Origin: Spirochaetaceae bacterium
Lineage (GTDB): Bacteria; Spirochaetota; Spirochaetia; Treponematales; Breznakiellaceae
DNA: 7,298 nucleotides
Reading direction: 5' to 3'
Assembly: GCA_031284645.1 (NCBI GenBank)
Contig: JAITXS010000044.1
Coordinates: 1 to 7,298 of the forward strand
Below the pieces are notes generated by a model. The model had not been told where the DNA came from, ran no database searches, and saw only the letters and a program-made list of their open reading frames with translations. Of the stretch, positions 1-5,742 are shown piece after piece (position 1 is the stretch's first letter; the number at the start of each line of letters is the position of its first letter). Both the position numbers and the translations under genes were made by a program.

Positions 1-43
1 CAGTTAGTTTGGCATGACATGACGTTACTATGCACGCAAAGTC

Positions 44-72
44 TTGAAGTCAATGATAAATTATATTATACA
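44..72 (+). promoter_or_regulatory. candidate sigma70-type promoter for yqeC
   Basis: A TTGAAG box at 44-49 (4 of 6 matches to TTGACA) is separated by exactly 17 nt from TATACA at 67-72 (4 of 6 matches to TATAAT), in very AT-rich DNA. It lies about 80 nt upstream of the preferred yqeC start. Other AT-rich hexamers occur nearby, for example TATAGT at 78-83, so the exact -10 is uncertain. This is a sequence match only. Confidence 0.35.
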
Positions 73-153
73 TAAATATAGTATGGCAAAAGATGAGCTG
101 TGAATTGTATCCCTATATACACGAACAGAGCGGATAAGACAAGGAAGAATGAG

Positions 154-909
154 ATGGAAAAACTAAGCGATTACTTTTCTTCTTTTGGCAAACAAGTGAC
201 AACAATAATAGGCTCAGGAGGGAAGACATCATTATTGTGGAAACTTGCCGAAAGTAAGAGGGAGTATAAAACGCTTGTAACAACAACGACTCATATAAGA
301 TGTCCGCGCAGATCTGAAAACTGTTATGACTATTTTTTTGACACAAAAAGTTTTTGTCATAGTGCAATGAATGATGTAAAAATTGGTATTACACTTGCCG
401 CTGATATATGCGATGATGCAGAAACGGGGAAATTGAAATCGCTGCCGATTGATACACTTGAGCATATTGTTCCCTTATATGATTATGTTTTTATAGAAGG
501 TGATGGTTCCCGTCTTCTTCCTGTTAAGGCATGGGCGGATCATGAGCCGGTCGTTATAAAATCCACCGGCATCACCGCAGGTCTTCTCCCGCTTTGGCCG
601 CTGGGGAAACCCATAAACGCTGCCATAGTTCATCGTCTTCCGCTTTTTCTTGCACTTACCGGAGCCAGGGAAGGTGATGAGCTTAGTTTAAAACATCTGG
701 TTAAAGTTATCACCGGTAACAATGGGTACCCTGGTCTTTTTAAAAAAGCGCAGGGGAAAAAGATTTTATTTTTTAATCAGGTTGAAGACGAGAAAACAGT
801 GGAGACGGTGAAAGAGCTTGTGCACATGCTACCAAAAGATTTTACCGATACTTTATCCGGTATTATCGCCGGAAGCATTCATTCGGACAGGATCAATTTT
901 TTCTTGTAA
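154..909 (+). CDS. yqeC: YqeC-like selenium-dependent hydroxylase accessory protein
   Basis: Predicted 251-aa cytoplasmic P-loop protein of the YqeC family, which is associated with maturation of selenium-dependent molybdenum hydroxylases; its exact reaction is unknown. With the start at 154, residues 20-26 form a Walker A-like loop (GSGGKTS), followed by the family signature TTTTHI at 43-48, EGDGSR at 115-120, WADHEPVV at 127-134 and an NQVED stretch near 208-212 where GTPase-like proteins carry NKxD. I chose ATG 154 because AAGGAA at 141-146 sits 7 nt upstream. A GTG at 100 extends the frame by 18 residues but has no good ribosome binding site and adds sequence that does not look like the family. 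No hydroxylase, yqeB or selenium gene is visible nearby, so it is either isolated or its partners lie to the left. The first half is noticeably AT-rich compared with the other genes. It converges on hcp. Confidence 0.85.
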   Translation: MEKLSDYFSSFGKQVTTIIGSGGKTSLLWKLAESKREYKTLVTTTTHIRCPRRSENCYDYFFDTKSFCHSAMNDVKIGITLAADICDDAETGKLKSLPIDTLEHIVPLYDYVFIEGDGSRLLPVKAWADHEPVVIKSTGITAGLLPLWPLGKPINAAIVHRLPLFLALTGAREGDELSLKHLVKVITGNNGYPGLFKKAQGKKILFFNQVEDEKTVETVKELVHMLPKDFTDTLSGIIAGSIHSDRINFFL

Positions 910-926
910 TGCGGGATAGATCCTTT

Positions 927-965
927 AAAAAATATGGGCTGTAAAGCTTTTGCTTTACAGCCCAT
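927..965 (-). terminator. rho-independent terminator of hcp
   Basis: A perfect 14-bp stem (934-947 with 952-965) closes a 4-nt loop. Read on the minus strand it is followed at once by A then six T (complement of 927-933), giving a canonical intrinsic terminator about 20 nt after the hcp stop. The same hairpin lies 24 nt after the yqeC stop on the plus strand, but there it is followed by GATCCGACGC, with no T-tract. Strong termination is therefore expected only for hcp. Confidence 0.92.
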
Positions 966-985
966 GATCCGACGCTTAAGTTTCC

Positions 986-1480
986 TTATGCGTTAGCCAG
1001 CTGATCGAAGGACGCTTCGATTGCTCCGTCTTTGCTTCCGTCTGCCTTGATCGGGACGACTTTCCATGTGATCTTTCCGGCCACAAGTGAGACTTTCTCT
1101 ACAGGCTGCCTTGACAGATCGTCTTTCCCGTCAACCGAAATGGTTTCAACTTCCGCTTTCGCTACGCGGCAATTCTCAAGAACGACCTCGTATACCGGCA
1201 CCTGTGCACCGGCTACTACGCGGCTGTACTGAAAGGTCGCCTTGCCGATCTTCTGTCCTGTTACACAGTAGCTCTGAAGTTTCGGTGTTGCTTTGTCTAC
1301 CGCATGAACAAATTCAAACGGTGTAAACTGTCCGCGCCCGGATACATCTCCTGAACGTTCAATCGATGTGTTCTGCTTTGATCCGTGTTGAAAGGAAATA
1401 ACTTCGATCCATTTTTCGTGACCCTTATCACCGGAAAGGCCTTCGATTCCATCCAACTGTAAAAAATACGTACTTGCCAT
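986..1480 (-). CDS. hcp: Hcp family type VI secretion tube protein
   Basis: Predicted 164-aa Hcp protein, the usual length for the family. Hcp forms hexameric rings that stack into the inner tube of the type VI secretion apparatus and is itself secreted. Family hallmarks are the N-terminal beta strand with LDGIEGLSGDKGH (9-21) and IEVISFQHG (25-33), FEFVHAVDKATPKL (55-68), YEVVLENC (97-104) and a C-terminal strand ending in KITWKVVP (136-143). No signal peptide is visible, as expected. The start at 1480 is chosen because AGGAGG lies 6 nt upstream. An in-frame ATG 21 codons earlier (1543) would place the promoter -10 inside the gene and adds a basic, non-family extension. It has its own strong promoter and terminator, so it is probably monocistronic and highly expressed. 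No tss or vgrG gene is in the window. Confidence 0.9.
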   Translation of the reverse strand: MASTYFLQLDGIEGLSGDKGHEKWIEVISFQHGSKQNTSIERSGDVSGRGQFTPFEFVHAVDKATPKLQSYCVTGQKIGKATFQYSRVVAGAQVPVYEVVLENCRVAKAEVETISVDGKDDLSRQPVEKVSLVAGKITWKVVPIKADGSKDGAIEASFDQLANA

Positions 1481-1486
1481 AATTTG

Positions 1487-1492
1487 CCTCCT
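1487..1492 (-). promoter_or_regulatory. ribosome binding site of hcp
   Basis: The minus strand reads AGGAGG, a full match to the anti-Shine-Dalgarno core, 6 nt before the ATG at 1480. It decides the hcp start against the upstream in-frame ATG at 1543. Confidence 0.9.
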
Positions 1493-1522
1493 AAAAGCAA
1501 TTCTTTTTTTGTTTATATTTAT

Positions 1523-1550
1523 AGTATATACCACTTTAGCCACTTGTCAA
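1523..1550 (-). promoter_or_regulatory. strong sigma70-type promoter of hcp
   Basis: On the minus strand a perfect -35 box TTGACA (1545-1550) is followed after 16 nt by TATACT (1523-1528, 5 of 6 matches). Transcription should start near 1516, giving a leader of about 36 nt that contains the AGGAGG site. This is the best promoter match in the window. Confidence 0.8.
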
Positions 1551-1554
1551 GAAA

Positions 1555-1581
1555 TTTTTTTATTGTTTTTTTATATTTTTT
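1555..1581 (-). promoter_or_regulatory. phased A-tracts (UP element / bent DNA) upstream of hcp
   Basis: On the hcp coding strand there are three A-tracts immediately upstream of the -35 box: A7 (1555-1561), A7 (1566-1572) and A6 (1576-1581). Their centres are about 10-11 nt apart, close to one helical turn. That is the pattern expected for intrinsically curved DNA and for UP-element contact by the RNA polymerase alpha subunit. The function is inferred from position and phasing. Confidence 0.6.
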
Positions 1582-1617
1582 CAAACGGGCTGTTTCCCAA
1601 GCAATGTATAACGCTGC

Positions 1618-1657
1618 TATATACACAGGTCATCTTATCTTTTGGTAGATGTATATA
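1618..1657. repeat. 8-bp inverted repeat downstream of the MAF gene
   Basis: TATATACA (1618-1625) and TGTATATA (1650-1657) form a perfect inverted repeat around 24 nt, just past the MAF gene stop. The stem is AT-only apart from one pair and no T-tract follows on the minus strand, so it is a poor intrinsic terminator. It could be an operator-like dyad or chance in AT-rich DNA. No convincing MAF terminator is visible, so transcripts may continue toward hcp. Confidence 0.3.
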
Positions 1658-1669
1658 AGGCGGCAATGA

Positions 1670-3604
1670 TCAACGAGAAAGAGAGCGCAGGTTAAAATCA
1701 GCTTGTAAGGCAAGCTCGTGGTAGAGTTTCGCGGAAAGCTCAAGGTAACGCTCCAACGGTTTTTCCGCCGGTGTTTCTAATGCCGCTTCAAGTTTTTCTA
1801 TATGCGGCATAAGAAAACCAGCAATGTCTTTGACTCTGCTGCCGGTGAGGTAGGCATTTGCTTTACCAATCTCACGAAGCACCGCTTCCTGGTTTTCTGT
1901 TTTTCCTTGCTTTTTCATGGCGTTTTCCGTCGCGAGCGCTGCGTTACGGGAAACAGTATAAAATTCTTCCAAACCCGAAAGAAGGCTCTTCTTTGCTTCA
2001 CGGAAAACCTGTGTCCGTTTTTCCTTTGCACCTGCGTTTTCCCAGTCTGCATAAATTGCGGAAAAAACATCTTCCAGGCGTTTATTTACTTCCTTTCGGC
2101 GTTTTGGTAAACTCAAAAGGTCTTCAATCGCGGCGAGTTTAAAACCCTTAATCGCCAGACCTTCATCAGAAAGTGAAAAAACACGGGGAAGAGCGCCTTC
2201 TGCCCGGCTTTCAAACCAACGTGCGTATAGTGAAAGCCGCTTGTCGGTAAATACCATATCACCTGAGCTTGCAGGGGCAAGGAAGGGCTGGGCGTCATGA
2301 AGCGCTTGAAAAGAAAGTGTTTGGGCAGGGAGAAATCGATCTTGAGTGCTTAAAGCGCGTTCTTCAAAAAGAGCGCCTTTAAAATGGGTTTTGAGATGGG
2401 GAAAGGCAAGATCAAGCCCCGCGACAAAGAGCGGAGAGGACAGGGGATCGGACAAGAGGCTCCGCGCAAAATCCCATGCTGTTGTCGCAACGGATCCGCC
2501 TGCTCCAAGGGCCCCTTTGATACCGATACGCTCTTCGATAAAACGCCCGATTGGGAAAAAAGAGGAACCAAGAAATATGGGATGTGAACTCCTGCTTACG
2601 CGTACTGTTGAGGGATAGACCGAAGATTCCGCGATAAGGCAGGTTTTTGAGAGATCGGCACGGTCAAGATGGCGGGTATTCCAGTATTGGGGATCAACCG
2701 ACACGGTAAAATCAGGATGGATACCGGATCTTTCAAGGAAACGGATCGATGTATCGACTGCGATGATAAGACAGCGTTCATGAATTTCCGGCAAATAGGG
2801 CTTTATCTTGTCCAGTGAGGGGCCTGCGGCAGCAACAAAAAGGGGAAAGTCAAATTGTCCGGCGAGCAGGGCTGCGCCGGGGAGATCTCTTATCGCATCG
2901 AGGTTTGTGCCAAGATTGCGTACCCATCGTTTCCCGAAACGGCGGAGTGTTGCCTCGTTTATCTCATCTTTGTTTTTCCAGAGATCAACGGCGTTTTGAA
3001 CTTCCGCTGCCCATGTGTTATCCAGGGCAAGGAGGGCTTGGTTACGGATAAGCGCCCGGATGCCGCCTGCGGAGTTAAGGGCCGCATTCAGGGCCGAAGT
3101 TTCCCCGCCAAGAAGAAAGGTAAGCGGGGTGTTTAAAAAAAAGGCGCTCAAATCCCGGGTATCAAGTGCTGCGGAAAAGACTTTCAGGCGTTTTTCAACG
3201 ATAAGTATAGGTCTACCAGGAGCAAGCCGTGCGGCTTCCTCGGCGGCATAGCCCAAACCAAACCCGAGTATAACGACGGTGCCCTTTTTTTCGGCGCTTA
3301 ATCGGGCCGTGGTGCTTTCCTGACCTGCTTTGAAAGGCATAGCCCCCAATGCGGCTTCGGCAAGGCGTCTTGCCTCTCGCTGCGGATCCCGGGCTGAATG
3401 TATAAAGGTGCCGTTTATTTTTAAGCTGGGAACTCCGCTTGAAGCGGGGATTATTTCTATTGAGGATATGCCGCAATCAGCGCTGGGGGCCTTATCTCCG
3501 GCTGCATCAGATCCGTATTTCTCATGGTATCGTTCAAGGCTTTCGGCCAAAAGAGGGTAGTTTTTCTTTAAAGCGGTAAGATTTTTTTCCCGAAATTGCG
3601 GCAT
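1670..3604 (-). CDS. MAF/DUF115 family motility-associated glycosyltransferase-like protein
   Basis: Predicted 644-aa cytoplasmic protein of the motility accessory factor family (MAF_flag10, formerly DUF115). Characterised members modify flagellins with nonulosonic or related sugars. A Rossmann-like segment lies at about 108-140 (VVILGFGLGYAAEEA). The MAF core spans roughly 225-465: AAAGPSLDK (258-266), DTSIRFLERSGIHPDF (284-299), SVDPQYW (302-308), GAGGSVATTAWDFA (367-380) and GLDLAFP (396-402), the expected order for this fold. The C-terminal part (about 500-640) is charged and helical with no clear domain. No signal peptide or membrane segment is seen. The start ATG at 3604 has AAAGGA 5 nt upstream. 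It follows radA on the same strand after 165 nt of structured DNA, so co-transcription is possible. A role in flagellin glycosylation in a spirochaete is inference; no flagellin gene is in the window. Confidence 0.82.
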   Translation of the reverse strand: MPQFREKNLTALKKNYPLLAESLERYHEKYGSDAAGDKAPSADCGISSIEIIPASSGVPSLKINGTFIHSARDPQREARRLAEAALGAMPFKAGQESTTARLSAEKKGTVVILGFGLGYAAEEAARLAPGRPILIVEKRLKVFSAALDTRDLSAFFLNTPLTFLLGGETSALNAALNSAGGIRALIRNQALLALDNTWAAEVQNAVDLWKNKDEINEATLRRFGKRWVRNLGTNLDAIRDLPGAALLAGQFDFPLFVAAAGPSLDKIKPYLPEIHERCLIIAVDTSIRFLERSGIHPDFTVSVDPQYWNTRHLDRADLSKTCLIAESSVYPSTVRVSRSSHPIFLGSSFFPIGRFIEERIGIKGALGAGGSVATTAWDFARSLLSDPLSSPLFVAGLDLAFPHLKTHFKGALFEERALSTQDRFLPAQTLSFQALHDAQPFLAPASSGDMVFTDKRLSLYARWFESRAEGALPRVFSLSDEGLAIKGFKLAAIEDLLSLPKRRKEVNKRLEDVFSAIYADWENAGAKEKRTQVFREAKKSLLSGLEEFYTVSRNAALATENAMKKQGKTENQEAVLREIGKANAYLTGSRVKDIAGFLMPHIEKLEAALETPAEKPLERYLELSAKLYHELALQADFNLRSLSR

Positions 3605-3609
3605 ACTAG

Positions 3610-3615
3610 TCCTTT
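3610..3615 (-). promoter_or_regulatory. ribosome binding site of the MAF gene
   Basis: AAAGGA on the minus strand, 5 nt before ATG 3604, supports this start. It lies only 6 nt downstream of the 11-bp hairpin at 3622-3665, so local RNA structure could affect access to it. Confidence 0.8.
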
Positions 3616-3694
3616 GCTTGCGGGTAGAGGATATGGGGTTTGGTTCTATCAGCCATCCTCTACCCTAAGCCCCATGAGCCCTTGCTTGCGGGTA
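3614..3694. repeat. 13-bp direct repeat in the radA-MAF spacer
   Basis: TTGCTTGCGGGTA occurs exactly at 3614-3626 and again at 3682-3694, 68 bp apart. Each copy forms the left arm of a separate stem (3622-3665 and 3686-3729), which suggests the spacer grew by partial duplication of a hairpin unit. Confidence 0.7.
3622..3665 (-). repeat. 11-bp inverted repeat (hairpin) in the MAF leader
   Basis: GGGTAGAGGAT (3622-3632) and ATCCTCTACCC (3655-3665) are perfect inverted repeats around a 22-nt loop. In radA-MAF mRNA the hairpin ends 6 nt before the MAF Shine-Dalgarno site. No T-run follows on either strand, so it is not a canonical terminator. The loop carries ATGGGG (3633-3638), which can alternatively pair with CCCCAT (3670-3675) just outside the stem, giving a competing fold. 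Confidence 0.65.
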
Positions 3695-3729
3695 TGGGGG
3701 TTCGATTTCAATACGTTCTATACCCACAA
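3686..3729. repeat. second hairpin in the radA-MAF spacer
   Basis: TTG-C-GGGTAT (3686-3695) can pair with ATACCC-A-CAA (3720-3729): 9 pairs with one C/A mismatch around a 24-nt loop. Its right arm contains the first CCC tract of the adjoining heptad array, so the hairpin and a G-quadruplex would compete. Confidence 0.5.
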
Positions 3730-3765
3730 CCCTTAACCCAATACCCTTATTTAACCCCAACACCC
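3723..3765 (-). repeat. ACCC heptad tract, G-quadruplex pattern on the minus strand
   Basis: C-tracts at 3723-3725, 3730-3732, 3737-3739, 3744-3746, 3755-3758 and 3763-3765 are separated by 4, 4, 4, 8 and 4 nt. The first four are spaced exactly 7 nt apart (ACCC plus three variable bases). On the minus strand, which is the radA and MAF mRNA strand, this reads as GGG-N4 repeated and meets the usual G3+N1-7 quadruplex rule. It begins within a few nucleotides after the radA stop codon. Confidence 0.7.
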
Positions 3766-3769
3766 TTCT

Positions 3770-5182
3770 TCAGATACCCTTTGTTTGGCTGTTAAAAAGC
3801 GCGGTGACCGCAGATTTTAAATCCTTGACCGCATGATAATGAGCGCTTGCCCCGGCCTCTTTTACGGCGGCTTCATCTCCTGCCGGCCCGACGAATGTTT
3901 CAAAACCGAGATTTGCCGCTGTTTTTATTCGACCTGCAAGACGGCGTACCGGCATGACCTCGGCTGCAAGAGTCAGTTCACCTGAAATCGCCGTTCTTTG
4001 GGGAAGGGGAATTCCGGTTCTTGCGGAATAGATGCTTCCGGCAAGGGCCAATTCCACGCCAACCTCGGCAATCCTGATGCCGCCGGCGACATTAACATAG
4101 ATATCCTGATCCGAGAGCCGGATACCCAAGGCTTTCTCCAGGGTCGCAGCAACCCGTGATACCCGCGCATTATCAATCCTGTCCGAATACACCCTGCTTG
4201 CTCCGGCCTTTGCCGGAACAGTAAGCGCCTGAATCTCAACAAGGAGAGTTCTGCTCCCCTCAAGTACCGCCGCCGTCGCGATACCGGGTGGGACTCTGCC
4301 CTCCCGCCGTACTAAAAAGAGCTGTGAAGGATCCTCAACAGCGCACAGTCCGCGTTCATTCATCGTAAAGATACCGATTTCATCAACAGAGCCAAAACGG
4401 TTCTTTGCTGCGCGGAGGAATCTGTTGTCCGTGTCGGTTTGTTCAAAATAGAGAACCGTATCGACCATGTGTTCAAGAGTCTTGGGCCCGGCGATAAGCC
4501 CTTCTTTTGTCACATGGGCCACTAAAAAAAGTGCAGCGTCATGCTCTTTAACCCAAGAGATAAGCTCAAAGGAGCAGTATTTCATTTGATTAACCGTCCC
4601 CGGCACCAAACCGGCTTCCGCCGTATACAGTGTCTGCACGGAATCTATGATAACAATCACCGGTTTTACTGATTCAAGGATACTTTCGATATCCTCAAGA
4701 TGTCCGGAACAGAAAATTTCAATATTATCGTGGGGGAGCTTTAATCGGTCTGCGCGCATTTTTATCTGACCGGCAGATTCTTCGCCGGAAACATAAAGTA
4801 CGCGCCCCTTTGTTTTAGTTGCTGCAGCAGCCTGTAGAAGGAGGGTCGATTTTCCGATACCCGGTTCCCCGCCGACAAGTATGGCCCCGCGCCGCATAAT
4901 GCCGCCGCCTAAAACCCGGTCAAGCTCACCTATACCGCTTTCAATGCGTATACCTTCGTCACGGCTAATGGCGGAAAGAGGAAAAGAATGCGGAACAGAT
5001 CGCTCTGTGCTTCCCGCTCCCGAAGCCCCGCCCATTCTCCCGCGTCCTGTCCCTGCGAGATTTACGGCACTTTCAACAAGAGTATTCCATTCCCCGCAGT
5101 CAGGACAGCGCCCAAGCCATTTGGGTTCGGTGTGCCCGCACGAGGAACATCGAAAAACAAAATTTTTCTGTTTCGACTTCAT
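3770..5182 (-). CDS. radA: DNA repair ATPase RadA
   Basis: Predicted 470-aa RadA (Sms), close to the roughly 460 aa usual for the family and apparently intact. RadA is a RecA-related, DnaB-like ring ATPase that promotes branch migration and processing of recombination intermediates. Domains in order: an N-terminal C4 zinc finger with C12-x2-C15 and C26-x2-C29; a RecA-like ATPase core with Walker A GEPGIGKS (105-112), GEES (133-136) and Walker B VIVIID (175-180); the RadA-specific KNRFG motif (260-264); and a Lon-protease-like C-terminal domain (about 285-470) with family stretches SDRIDNAR (333-340), YVNVAGGIR (362-370) and ISGELTLAAEVMPVRR (399-414). The start ATG at 5182 puts the zinc finger at the expected distance. 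The ribosome binding site is weak (AGGG about 7 nt upstream). The next gene on the strand is the MAF gene. There is no functional link that I can see beyond shared direction. Confidence 0.97.
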   Translation of the reverse strand: MKSKQKNFVFRCSSCGHTEPKWLGRCPDCGEWNTLVESAVNLAGTGRGRMGGASGAGSTERSVPHSFPLSAISRDEGIRIESGIGELDRVLGGGIMRRGAILVGGEPGIGKSTLLLQAAAATKTKGRVLYVSGEESAGQIKMRADRLKLPHDNIEIFCSGHLEDIESILESVKPVIVIIDSVQTLYTAEAGLVPGTVNQMKYCSFELISWVKEHDAALFLVAHVTKEGLIAGPKTLEHMVDTVLYFEQTDTDNRFLRAAKNRFGSVDEIGIFTMNERGLCAVEDPSQLFLVRREGRVPPGIATAAVLEGSRTLLVEIQALTVPAKAGASRVYSDRIDNARVSRVAATLEKALGIRLSDQDIYVNVAGGIRIAEVGVELALAGSIYSARTGIPLPQRTAISGELTLAAEVMPVRRLAGRIKTAANLGFETFVGPAGDEAAVKEAGASAHYHAVKDLKSAVTALFNSQTKGI

Positions 5183-5244
5183 TGATGCCCTGCTGAATTG
5201 TTTGCTCTGCTATTCATTTTGTGTTCTGTCCATGTCTTGCTTAT

Positions 5245-5274
5245 ACTATACAGAAAGAAAGCGCTGATCCGCAA
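5245..5274 (-). promoter_or_regulatory. candidate promoter of radA
   Basis: On the minus strand TATAGT (5245-5250, 5 of 6 matches to the -10 consensus) lies 18 nt after TTGCGG (5269-5274, 3 of 6). It would give a leader of roughly 55-60 nt before radA. The -10 is good and the -35 weak. Confidence 0.35.
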
Positions 5275-5337
5275 TACAGTACAGCAATTCCCGTTTGCAA
5301 GACATCATTCAGACACAACAAACGCCGGAAGAAATTT

Positions 5338-5367
5338 ATCCGCAGATTTCGCTGATTAACGCGGATT
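5338..5367. repeat. CGCnGATT triple repeat with flanking ATCCGC/GCGGAT dyad
   Basis: Three near-identical octamers, CGCAGATT (5341-5348), CGCTGATT (5350-5357) and CGCGGATT (5360-5367), follow each other at 9- and 10-bp steps. The segment is bounded by the inverted pair ATCCGC (5338-5343) and GCGGAT (5361-5366). From memory, intergenic motifs of the type 'CGCAGATT...CGCGGATT' occur in many unrelated bacteria; I cannot check that here. Function unknown. Confidence 0.6.
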
Positions 5368-5413
5368 TTAAAGAGCCTTACCAAGAATTCTGATTATTCC
5401 AGGAATCCAGGAA

Positions 5414-5534
5414 GGGGGAGCGTATAACTTACCGTGAAGGTGAAAGCGGCATAATGAAAAATTTATTTTTATAGCTCCCCCTGACTCCGAAGTCCTCGCC
5501 GCTTCGCAGCTCCGGTCTTCTCCGCTACCCCCAC
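5414..5534 (-). repeat. structured dispersed repeat, copy A (121 bp)
   Basis: This copy begins GGGGGAGC (5414-5421). After 52 nt comes its inverted partner GCTCCCCC (5474-5481), then a hairpin arm, and it ends CTCCGC-T-ACCCCCAC (5520-5534). The 52-nt middle matches copy B (7145-7259) at 35 of 52 positions with no gaps, including TTACC, TGAA, CGG and ATAAT blocks. The second hairpin has GAAG (5489-5492) opposite CTTC (5517-5520) with an imperfect inner stem (CC/GG, GC/GC, GC/GC). It lies about 230 bp upstream of radA. Strand is given relative to the downstream gene; the transcribed strand is unknown. Confidence 0.8.
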
Positions 5535-5569
5535 GCCGGAAGGGAAAAGGATCTCTGATAAAACCAAAA

Positions 5570-5588
5570 CCCCATGACCCTCTACCCC
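5570..5588. repeat. ACCC heptad tract, first part
   Basis: CCCC (5570-5573), CCC (5578-5580) and CCCC (5585-5588) are spaced by 4 nt each. The phrases CCCCATGA and CTCTACCC also occur in the radA-MAF spacer (3670-3677 and 3658-3665), which ties the two intergenic regions to one repeat family. CCCAT (5571-5575) can pair with ATGGG (5595-5599). Confidence 0.55.
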
Positions 5589-5639
5589 GAAGCAATGGGT
5601 TAAGGAGTTTTGGGATGGCAGGGGCTTTCTGGTAAAATC

Positions 5640-5681
5640 TATACCCTATACCCCTCTACCCAAAACCCTATCTTGCCCCCC
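5640..5681 (-). repeat. ACCC heptad tract, second part, with G-quadruplex pattern on the minus strand
   Basis: C-tracts at 5644-5646, 5651-5654, 5659-5661, 5666-5668 and 5676-5681 are separated by loops of 4, 4, 4 and 7 nt. Read on the minus strand, five G-runs of 3-6 satisfy G3+N1-7 without exception. The basic unit is again a heptad (TATACCC, TCTACCC, AAAACCC). It sits about 70 bp upstream of the plus-strand tRNA gene. No function is evident. Confidence 0.7.
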
Positions 5682-5723
5682 ACTTGCCTCAATTCACCGC
5701 TTTAAGGTAAGCTGAAATATCGG

Positions 5724-5742
5724 AGCTCATCAAAAATGAGCT
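5724..5742 (+). other. small hairpin just upstream of tRNA-Ser
   Basis: AGCTCAT (5724-5730) and ATGAGCT (5736-5742) form a perfect 7-bp stem with a 5-nt CAAAA loop, ending 11 nt before the mature tRNA 5' end. No T-run follows on either strand. It may be part of the precursor-tRNA leader or the end of an upstream transcript. Confidence 0.4.

Noticed and set aside
100..153. GTG at 100 as the yqeC start
   Set aside because: ATG 154 has AAGGAA at 7-nt spacing and gives a normal YqeC N-terminus; the GTG has no comparable site.
1481..1543. 21-residue N-terminal extension of hcp from ATG 1543
   Set aside because: It would include the promoter -10 and the AGGAGG site; the family begins at the MASTYF start.
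2808..3136. Overlapping plus-strand open frames opposite the MAF gene
   Set aside because: They are antisense shadows of a clear coding gene, with arginine-rich low-complexity translations and no ribosome binding sites.
4732..4739. GGGGGAGC inside radA as a third repeat copy
   Set aside because: There is no partner GCTCCCCC 52 nt away and the rest of the element is absent; it is coding sequence.
5368..5595. 75-codon minus-strand open frame across repeat copy A
   Set aside because: It is explained by the repeat, has no recognisable family or ribosome binding site, and base differences between the copies show no third-position bias.
5684..5713. TTGCCT ... TAAGCT as the tRNA promoter
   Set aside because: The -10 matches only 3 of 6 positions at 18-nt spacing; too weak to list.
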